Assembly (NCBI GenBank): GCA_008000375.1
Contig: SMOI01000084.1
Span: forward strand, 56,165 to 120,164
DNA: 64,000 bases
Source of the DNA: Poteriospumella lacustris
Taxonomy: Eukaryota > Sar > Chrysophyceae > Chromulinales > Dinobryaceae
Reading direction: 5' to 3'
Shown here in pieces: positions 57,701 to 64,000 of this stretch (positions are counted from its first letter, which is position 1; each line of letters starts with the position of its first letter). Made by a program: the position numbers and the translations under genes. The notes beneath the pieces are model-generated. The model had not been told where the DNA came from. It made no database searches and saw nothing but the letters and a program-made list of their open reading frames with translations.

Positions 57701-57849
57701 GGGGCCAAGGCAACGCGTTCCTCGCCTTCTAGGCTTTCTTTTGGCACTCCTACGACCAATCCTTGCAACTTTCGGACTTGTTGAGTTTTAACTTGAAGTA
57801 CTTGTCTTTGTGCAAAATGCACTCTTGCTACCGTCATAGATCGCAACAT
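54715..57849 (-). CDS. NNT: Proton-translocating NAD(P) transhydrogenase, mitochondrial, single-chain
   Basis: A single exon of 1044 aa from ATG 57849; the first about 40 residues ([20 protein letters not shown]) are basic and look like a mitochondrial presequence. The protein couples proton flow across the inner membrane to hydride transfer between NADH and NADP. The order is domain I ([23 protein letters not shown] site [20 protein letters not shown]; residues about 45-430), membrane domain II (about 500-830, many hydrophobic segments), then NADP domain III ([66 protein letters not shown]). This is the PntA-PntB order of animal NNT, not the permuted order reported in several protist parasites. 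Length is close to animal NNT (about 1086 aa). All key motifs are intact. Confidence 0.95.
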   Translation of the reverse strand: MLRSMTVARVHFAQRQVLQVKTQQVRKLQGLVVGVPKESLEGEERVALAPVNVTKLTKAGATILIENGAGVGSGYSDELYTKAGAKIVKAEDAWKAEIVAKVRPPTLAEATKIENRSIVSIIQPRVNTELMNQLVKQKATVFSLDSLMRTLSRGQAFDVLSSQANVAGYRAVIEAAHHLQRPFAGQMTAAGKIQPAKVLVVGAGVAGLAAIQLAKKKGAIVYGFDVRAAAKEQVESCGAKFLEVAVAEDGSGAGGYAKEMSPEWFEAANKMLLEECKNFDVIITTALIPGKKAPVLIKKNMVEAMPFGGVTVDLAAASGGNVETTVSGKVVQHGGVTCVGYTNMESRMATTASYLFGGNVTNLLLSMEDKTTKKYHVNLEDPAVRSICVVNQGEALPPYVPPPNVQTSPPPGTKPKGHEKEKVVKTPQQIQADYWRNAMFTTAGTTTALGLASMVPNAPMMTTFALSCWVGNSCVQGVTHSLHSPLMAMTNAISGMTIVGGMLQLGGGLIPHTVPQGLAALAVGLSAVNLTGGSIVTKKMLDMFRRPDDPAEFNEYYLLPGAVAVAGSGALFASGLNPASLAPMLALGSALGCVGGISCLSSQQTARLGIAVGMSGIGTGLAATLAYMNPADIATYGQLMMLGGGGGAVGYWLSTKIGPTELPQAVAGFHSLVGLAAACTAVGDFMAHDPATVASTFHNVSTYLGAWMGSITATGSVIAYGKLAGSISSAPLQLPGRDQINMALGASSIAGLAGFCITGDPTMAALSLGTGVVSSGLLGLHMTHSIGGADMPVVITLLNSYSGWALCAEGFILDQPLLTVVGALIGSSGAFLTRVMCDAMNRSLPNVILGGFGTGTAPAVDPNAKKEVKIHTEIDVNNTAEALRNAEKVVIVPGYGLAVAQAAGVVADIALYLRKQGKDVKFAVHPVAGRMPGQLNVMLAEAGVPYDMVFEMEEINEEMDNVDVTMVIGANDTVNSAAEEDPASAIAGMPVIQVWRSKHTVFMKRSMASGYAGVDNPVFYKSNTDMLLGDAKKTCEAIRNDLLK

Positions 57850-57892
57850 GATTTTTTTCGTCGATAGAATATACTCCACAGAACACACAGGA

Positions 57893-57900
57893 TATATATA
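57893..57900 (-). promoter_or_regulatory. TATA-like sequence upstream of transhydrogenase
   Basis: TATATATA lies 44 nt before the ATG at 57849 on the minus strand. It may be a TATA box with a very short leader, or simply an AT repeat. Weak evidence. Confidence 0.3.
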
Positions 57901-58368
57901 TCTCGAAAAAGAAATTTGACGATGGGATCGTCGTTCAGAATTCGTTGTGATTTCAAGTTCTGCACGGTGCAGGAAACTGCAAGATCCCAAAAAGTCAAAC
58001 GAAGATTTTCCCTCCTCGCCGATGTGTCGCACAACATTCTTATCACGCACACGCAGTGCGCAACTGCAGTGCGTGACACACTTTCCACTCCTTCCCAGCG
58101 AAGACGCAGAGTGTTCTCCCAGATTCTGGGAGAGCTTGGGAATTTGGGTAGTCTGGTAATATCTGGTTGTGGGTAGTGTTTTGCATCACCCAAACTGTTC
58201 CAGACCCATCCCCAAAACCCAAAACGCTCCGCACCATGTCACGATTCAACGGAGTGGTGTCCGTGTTTTGTTTGTTCGACACGTATGCAAAACGGCATGA
58301 ACCTTTTTTCCTCATGACGTGTCCCGAAAAATCCAAACAAGTCGCGACTAGTGAAAATCAAACATAGT

Positions 58369-58380
58369 TATATATATATT
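58369..58380 (+). promoter_or_regulatory. TATA-like element of GAF gene copy 1
   Basis: An alternating TA run lies about 70 nt before ATG 58445. A TATATA is found at almost the same distance (about 67 nt) before the second gene copy at 63885. Both are followed by the conserved block TTAGTCCGCGGTCTTCGAAA just before the ATG, supporting a core promoter retained in both duplicates. Confidence 0.5.
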
Positions 58381-58444
58381 TATTAGTAGGCCTCCGACTA
58401 TTTGCCTCTTAGTCCGCGGTCTTCGAAATTTCAACGCTTTGACT

Positions 58445-60536
58445 ATGCACAACACCTCATGGCACTCACGATTTGTTGTCTCCGAGGAAGACCAATGCAA
58501 CCTGAACAACCTTCGCGTTCCTGTCCCCTCCTGCGAGGGAAAAAGAATTCTGTACCTTCGCCAATCGAATCTTCTCGATAGTGCTGCTGATGAGACCTAC
58601 GACCGAGTGACGCGAATGTGCTCGAGACATTTCAACGTAAGTGGTTAGCGCATCAAAAGATTTTTGGATGATGTAACTTAATGCTCTGTTCCTTGTTTCT
58701 CAGACTGGCATCGCCTTGGTATCCTTACTTGACGTCAGTCGTCAATGATTTAAATCCCGAGTTGGTCTGGACGCGCAAGAAACGTCTCGCAACGATGCGT
58801 TCTGCTCCTATACCATCCTCGAAGAGACTCCTCGAGTGATGGTTGTTCTTGACGCCTTGAAGGACGAACGATTCAAGACCAACCCTTTGGTGACGGGTTC
58901 TCCATTCATCCGGTTCTATGCTGGGGCCAGTTTGATTGTGGACGGAGTCAAGATTGGCACGTTGTGCATCATCGACGACAAGCCCCGACAAGATTTCTCG
59001 GTGCACAACGAAGACACCTTGACGCACTTTGCCGATCTCATTGCGGACTTGATAGCCCAAGAGCGTCTGCGCCAGTTGGAGAAGATGTCAAGCGGCGTTG
59101 ATCTTCAACAGAACGTGCTGTCAGTGTTGCTATTGCCTCTCCGAGATACAATTGAACACTTCGGCCACGTTGAAAGTTCCTGGAAGCACGCCAAGCAATC
59201 GTCTAAGTCTGCGGCTCAATTTCTGAAGCAGATCGAGCAATTTTTCAAGTCTGGCGAAATCTTACAATCCATGGTAGAATCTTCCATTCGAAGTGTACAA
59301 CCGCAGGGGGCAGCCTATCGCAAGCCCTGTTTGACCATCGACGTGCGACCAAACCACGCCGTTCACCCCGACGTGACCCCACCAGCTGAATATACCTTCC
59401 ACGATTGGGAGAACATGTGCTACCAAGTGATGGGGCGTTTCGACTTGTCACACGATCTGCTGACCTGCGATGTCATCGAAGGAATGTTGCTGAATGCGAA
59501 CAATACCAAGCAGCTGGATGCATTCCACCGTCGTCACTGGCGTCTTCGTTCGTTGAAAGGTCACGATACGACGGGAACGCAGCCGCTGGAGATGCTGTCG
59601 TTGTGTCTGTCTACTTTGTTGAGCAATCTCACGAAGAGACGCCACTGGATCGGTGAGCTGAACGTGACGATGGAATCGGATCGTCGCTCGACCAATACCA
59701 ACGGTCAGTATGGGTTGTTGGGGTGCTTCACAGAAGACAGCATGGACCAAGGAACCCATGGCTTAGAACGTGCGACATTGGTGATTTCGGTGCGTGCGGA
59801 GTCGCCCTCAGGATGCTTCGATGCGCTGTGCATCACGGACAAGCAGTACGCGTCGTTGAGTGCGTTGGTTCAGCCGCTGCATGGAGAGTTTTCGATTGTG
59901 CCTTCGCTGTGGTCGAAAACAGGCTGCGAATACCGATTCTCAGTGCCTATTGTCTCTATGGGTGGCCATGTGCGATCGTCCCCGAACCATCCGCGTTCCA
60001 TCGCCGTGAGTGACCGTGTCGATAGCGACATCGAGGACGACGACGAGGCGACGGTCGATTTGTCAACGAAGAAGCTCGACGACTACGATGACTACGCCAT
60101 CTTGCGCTTCCATAAGAAGGCCCGTGAGGATCGTAAGAAACAGGTCTTGTCTTCCTTTCAGGAGCAACGACAGCTCTTTCTCTCGAAGATTCATATGTCG
60201 TCTGATGGGCGCAATGAAGAACTGGGAGGCAGAGTCAGTAGTCTGTACGATAAGGCGTTGGACGATGTTCTGTCAGATCCAGCGTCCCGATTTCTCTCTG
60301 CTGACGACATGACCCCTGATCAGCCCCTGTCTGCACGTTTCAGTGTGAAATCAACTGGTACTAGCAGTCGTACGTTGAGCCTGTTCTCTTCGTTTTTGAC
60401 GTCCTGCAGAATGTCGGCGGCCTCGTCTCGTCGCTCGTCGACGTCCTCATCATCGACGAGCAGCTCGTCGACATCGTCGTGGATGTCCTTCTTTCGTTCG
60501 CATGCGACGGTAACCCCCGCCGTTGAGTCGACTTAA
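58445..60536 (+). CDS. GAF-domain protein with degenerate histidine-kinase-like core; in-frame TGA at a conserved Trp
   Basis: Exons 58445-58636 and 58704-60536 join in phase 0. The product would be 674 aa if TGA at 58746-58748 (codon 79) were read through. Residues about 30-190 are a GAF domain of the LVSLLDVSRQ(stop)FKSRVGLDA type, where the family has Trp at the stop position (RQWFKS). The domain continues with ETSRNDAFCSYTILEE and GASLIVDGVKIGTLCIIDDK. Downstream, LQQNVLSVLLLPLRDTIEH could be a helical dimerisation region. A later stretch (LCLSTLLSNLTKRRHWIG ... ATLVISVRAESPS ... EYRFSVPIV) resembles a worn ATPase domain lacking clear N and G boxes. The end is Ser-rich. Apart from the TGA the frame is undamaged. 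It may be a very recent pseudogene, a readthrough gene or a base error. Downstream translation from ATG 58836 (566 aa) would lack half the GAF domain. Confidence 0.75.
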
Positions 60537-63500
60537 ACGTCGCTCCTCAATCGGGCGGTGGCGTAGGTCGTTGGTTGTTACTCTCCTCTCTACGAGACAG
60601 GGCTCTGTCCGTCCCGTTATCTGTCTTTTTGGTGGCTTCAGTTTTTCGTCTCTTGTCATTTATCGTTGATACGCGTTGACGTGGGAACCTGTTGGTACCG
60701 CCCTGCCCTCCTTCCCATTCCCATCATGTTATATCTCTTGCTCCTGCCCATCCTCCCACGTCTTCTACCTCATCTGTCGAGTTGATTGTTTGTTTTCTGT
60801 CGCGGCGTCTGCGCCTCGTCAGCTTCCCTTTGTTATACATTGTACGTTATTCATCTCGCACCCCCTGCCTGCCTGCCTTCTCTGCATACCCTGGCACTTC
60901 TTTTCTGTGTCGCTGATTCCCTGGAACTTTCCCTCTCACTTTAAGCAAACCTGCGTACCTGCGTACCTGCGTACCTACTTCGCTTGAACCCCTTCTCTCC
61001 CTACCCCCGTTTGTTTGACTTCCCATTGAAGACGATGCATGGATCCTACTGCTCGTATCCCCGCAGTTTGCTGTCTATTTTGTATTGTATTGTGGCGTCT
61101 TGTTTCATCTGTTCCCGTTTAAATTGGTTGTTGGCGCTGTATGTCCTTTTTCTTTCCATCGTTAACGTATTCGGTCTCTTCCACCACTCACGTTCTTTCT
61201 GCTGCCTACTCTATTTACCCTCGTTCAGCCACCGGTGTCAGCGCCTCAGCTTTTAGACAGTGCAGTGTATCTTCTTGTTCGTGCTGCACGTCGTCAGCAC
61301 TAAAAATGGTTCACGTACATTGCCGCTGATTGATCCTAGAGATTGTTGTTTAGAGCTACTTTTTCATTTCGTTGATTGGTTATACACGCACTCCCCTCTT
61401 ACTTCTTCGGTGTTTTTTTTTCTGTGCTGTATTCTGTGCGTCGGATTGACGTATCTTGTTTGTTGTTTGCAGTCTGTTCTTGTGTGGTCTACGTGGTGGT
61501 CGTACATACAGCAGCTGCGGTCAAATTGTCATCAACACTTCTGTGTTCTTCTTGAATACGGTATTGATGGCGTTGTTGACGTTGACGTTGTACGTGCCGT
61601 TGTTGTTGTGTTGTGCTCGCTGTCTCTCTCTATGAAAAGAGAACGGCAGAGCGGCCCATCGACACGATCGTTCTCCAATTACCTGCTGTGCTTCGTTGCA
61701 GCGACTCCGTCGTCTGTATCTATCACACCATCTTTGGCCGCTGCCAACGTCCTTCCCACTCTCCTCCAAGCCTTTCTTCCAATGCGGAGACTCCAGTTTT
61801 AGTCGTATGCAGTTTTATAGTTGTCACGAGTTGCTCTGGCCTTTGTCCATTCGCAGAAGTGCTTTTCTTGTTTTCTTTCGGTAATACGTTCACCGATCGT
61901 ATTGATCATTGCGTCATGATTCGTTTCTATTCTTTCAATGGTTTGGCCCGTGTATGTACGTGTACAGCGGTGGCGATATCCATCCTTCCTCCTGTTCCAG
62001 TTCCTTCCAGTCTGTGCCCGGTTCCGCTTTGCCAGCATTCCTGACGTCTTCTCGGATTTCTGCCCTCACCGCTGTTCGTCTACCCTTATTCCCCTTGTTG
62101 AATTACCTCCACATCCGCTGCCCTGCTCATCTATTCGTTTCCACTGTTCGCTACTCTGATACCCCACAACCTCTCTCCCTTTGTATGCGTCCGTCACTGT
62201 CAGACCTCCTCCAACAAATGAATACAAGTATATACAGCACTATTTTTCATTCCTCTTCTTCATCGTCTTTCCCTCTGCGGTTAATTCTTCCAGTTCTTCT
62301 TCGTCTCTGTCTCCTCGTCTTCTTCTTCCTCGATCCACCTGCCGTTCTCTACATCTGGCTTTTGACCCTCTCGCCTTCCTCGTTCTCCTTCAGTGGAACC
62401 GTAACCCCAGTGGAACCGTGACCCCCAACCTCTGTATCGTTCGCGGCCGTCGGCCGGTTGCCTCCTGACCCCTTCCACCCTCGCCAACACACGGGGTGGG
62501 TCCTTTCTATCGCTGAGTTGTCCGTTGTTGATCTTTTATTGCTGCTACACCTGCATCGTGTGGTATCGGTCGCTGTTTTGGTTAACGCAATCGGACCGGT
62601 GGAGACGCCATCGAGTAGTCTGCTCCACCATCGTTCTCGTCGTTGTGCTTTATTGGTTACGCTGTTGTCAACGCAGCGACTGTTCTATTTGTTTGTCCCA
62701 TGGTCTTTCCGTCCTGTTGACTTGTAGTTTGCGATGTTTTTCATTCTCCCTCCCTCCTCGCTCCGTTTCGCCGCTATCTCGATGGTCGTTCGCTCCCATC
62801 CGATTCGCGGAAGTAATAACACGTATCGCTGGTTTTAGACTTGTTGAATGCACGTCGATCGTGTCTGAAGTGATCCTTGTTGTTCCTTGTGGTGTTTTGT
62901 TTTCAATATTATGACTGCTGCTTCCCTGTCCCATTCTCGCTACCTTCTCCCTCCCAGCAACGCTTCTTTTCTTCTGTCGCTGGTAGGAAATGTCTTCTCC
63001 TTCTCCACCCAGCTTTCCTCCCCGTCCCGTTGACTACGTTATCCAATGTTTGCGCCGCATCGTTTACTCACTTCACCCACTCGTTCTCTCCCTCTGTCTC
63101 TCATCTCTCTGTATTGATGTCCTGGCTGTGAATGAGTTGTTGCCACGCACGTCGTTGGTGCAATCTCTGGCTGTATGGTTGTTGATTTCACCCGCCTCTG
63201 CCGGTCGCTATGAATGAGTTGTTGCCACGCACGTCGTTGGTGCTATCCTCCGACGATGATAAGATCAATGTACATCGGTTCGTTGCGTTGGCTGTATGTT
63301 TATTGATTTCTCCCGCCTCTGCCGATGGTTGTTTTTTGTCCCCGCCACGTCCTATCCCGCCCTCTCATCACACACTAATCACTTACTATGTATCACACGC
63401 GTCCTCTCGACTCTGACGTGGCGGTGTCGGTGTCAAACGCCTTTTCATGCCACACACTAACTAACTAAGTAACTCACTCCGATGGCATGTCACTCCTCGG

Positions 63501-63584
63501 GAGGCCTGGTGTGTTCTTGAACATCGTTTTGCTTGAACCATGGAACTCCAGAGCAACAACGACGGTGACTCCCAACTCTGTGTC
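60537..63584. other. 3-kb intergenic stretch, pyrimidine-rich on the plus strand
   Basis: Between the two tandem GAF genes. From about 60690 to 63400 the plus strand is dominated by T and C with many CTTCTT, TCTCC and GTTGTT words. Small open frames are Ser/Phe/Leu/Cys-rich and show no domains. A partial tandem duplication lies at 63128-63330. No gene is recognised. Confidence 0.6.
63128..63330. repeat. Interleaved tandem duplication in the intergenic region
   Basis: TGAATGAGTTGTTGCCACGC followed by ACGTCGTTGGTGC occurs at 63128 and again near 63209. A second shared block (GGCTGTATG then TTGATTTC and CCCGCCTCTGCCG) occurs near 63171 and 63288. This indicates a local duplication of about 80-120 bp with indels. 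Confidence 0.85.
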
Positions 63585-63884
63585 TCACCCAGACTGTTCC
63601 AGACTCCCACCCCAAAACGCTGTAGAGCAGCACCCCGTGGCGAATGTCAAAGATTCAACGGAACTGTGTGTCCGTGTACGCATGCAAACACCCCGAACGG
63701 CATCATTTTTGGTCGAAGACCGGACGTCGACCGTGAAGAAATCCAACCAAGTCGTCACGGTCGTTTGGTCGACTTCGAGATTCATGGACACGCTTCCACG
63801 GAAATTTCATTACATATATAGCAGTAGGCCTGTGACCACTTGTCTCTTAGTCCGCGGTCTTCGAAATTTCAACGTGCTTTGACT
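63585..63884 (+). promoter_or_regulatory. 5' flank of GAF gene copy 2, homologous to 58187-58444
   Basis: Recognisable blocks are shared with the flank of copy 1: TCACCCAGACTGTTCCAGAC, the TATATA at 63815, AGTAGGCCT and the block CTTAGTCCGCGGTCTTCGAA. The flanks are much more diverged than the adjoining coding sequence. Confidence 0.7.
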
Positions 63885-64000
63885 ATGCACAAGTCGCGTC
63901 ACTCACGATTTGTTGTCTCCGAAGAAGACCAATGCAACCTGAACAACCTTCGCGTTCCTGTCCCCTCCTGCGAGGGAAAAAGAATTCTGTACCTTCGCCA
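63885..64000 (+). CDS. GAF-domain protein, second tandem copy (partial, runs off the window)
   Basis: From ATG 63885 to the window end the frame matches the start of the gene at 58445: after five to six variable residues (MHKSR versus MHNTSW) it reads HSRFVVSEEDQCNLNNLRVP and onward with the same residues. Only about 38 codons are visible. The key region around the conserved Trp, stop-interrupted in the first copy, lies outside the window, so it cannot be said which copy is functional. Confidence 0.8.
   Translation, partial: MHKSRHSRFVVSEEDQCNLNNLRVPVPSCEGKRILYLR

Noticed and set aside
58746-58748. TGA as a reassigned Trp codon for the whole genome
   Set aside because: Other confident genes in the window end at TGA with no homologous extension and use TGG for conserved Trp.

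Overview
This is nuclear DNA of a protist-type eukaryote. Genes lie on both strands, are split by short GT-AG introns (about 55-110 nt, often GTAAG/GTACG at the 5' end), and there are no operons. Spliced models built from the sequence keep frame and end in ordinary stops (TAA, TGA, TAG), so the standard code is used. The exact lineage cannot be fixed from sequence alone. Short introns, very GC-rich and alanine/glycine-rich coding blocks, and an animal-order fused mitochondrial transhydrogenase fit a free-living or parasitic microbial eukaryote.

Layout. 0.7-1.0 kb: small unknown gene (+). 1.2-3.6 kb: glycosyltransferase fused to a 5'(3')-deoxyribonucleotidase-like domain (-). 4.2-7.5 kb: six-exon GH36 alpha-galactosidase (+). 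8.0-9.0 kb: five-exon 3-hydroxyacyl-CoA dehydratase (-). 9.4-11.9 kb: TAF1B/Rrn7-like RNA polymerase I factor (+). 12.2-24.9 kb (-): extremely GC-rich locus encoding a four-domain voltage-gated cation channel that runs in one frame into WD40 and ASH-like domains. It is followed by about 5 kb of further coding sequence whose frame shifts repeatedly. 26.8-29.4 kb: two unrecognised membrane/cysteine-rich proteins (-). 29.5-32.8 kb: mostly non-coding and repeat-rich. 32.8-37.6 kb: fatty-acyl-AMP ligase / carrier protein / Pls-type membrane and beta-helix megaprotein (-). 37.8-41.2 kb: a 1.5-kb-arm inverted duplication carrying two identical copies of a PH-domain gene, tail to tail. 41.5-43.7 kb: long-chain acyl-CoA synthetase (-). 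44.2-51.6 kb: giant armadillo-repeat protein (+). 51.7-54.2 kb: a repeat island with a direct-repeat pair, a hairpin element and a 195-residue unknown ORF. 54.7-57.8 kb: NAD(P) transhydrogenase (-). 58.4-60.5 kb: GAF/degenerate histidine-kinase-like gene (+) with an in-frame TGA at a conserved Trp. A second tandem copy starts at 63.9 kb and runs off the window.

Several genes touch lipid metabolism (HACD for fatty-acid elongation, FAAL-type ligase, long-chain acyl-CoA synthetase, PH domains that may bind phosphoinositides), but this looks like coincidental neighbourhood rather than a pathway cluster. The most unusual items are the channel-WD40-ASH fusion with non-acidic pore loops, the homogenised palindromic PH-gene pair, the glycosyltransferase-nucleotidase fusion, the bacterial-style FAAL-carrier-Pls protein, and the TGA-interrupted GAF gene.
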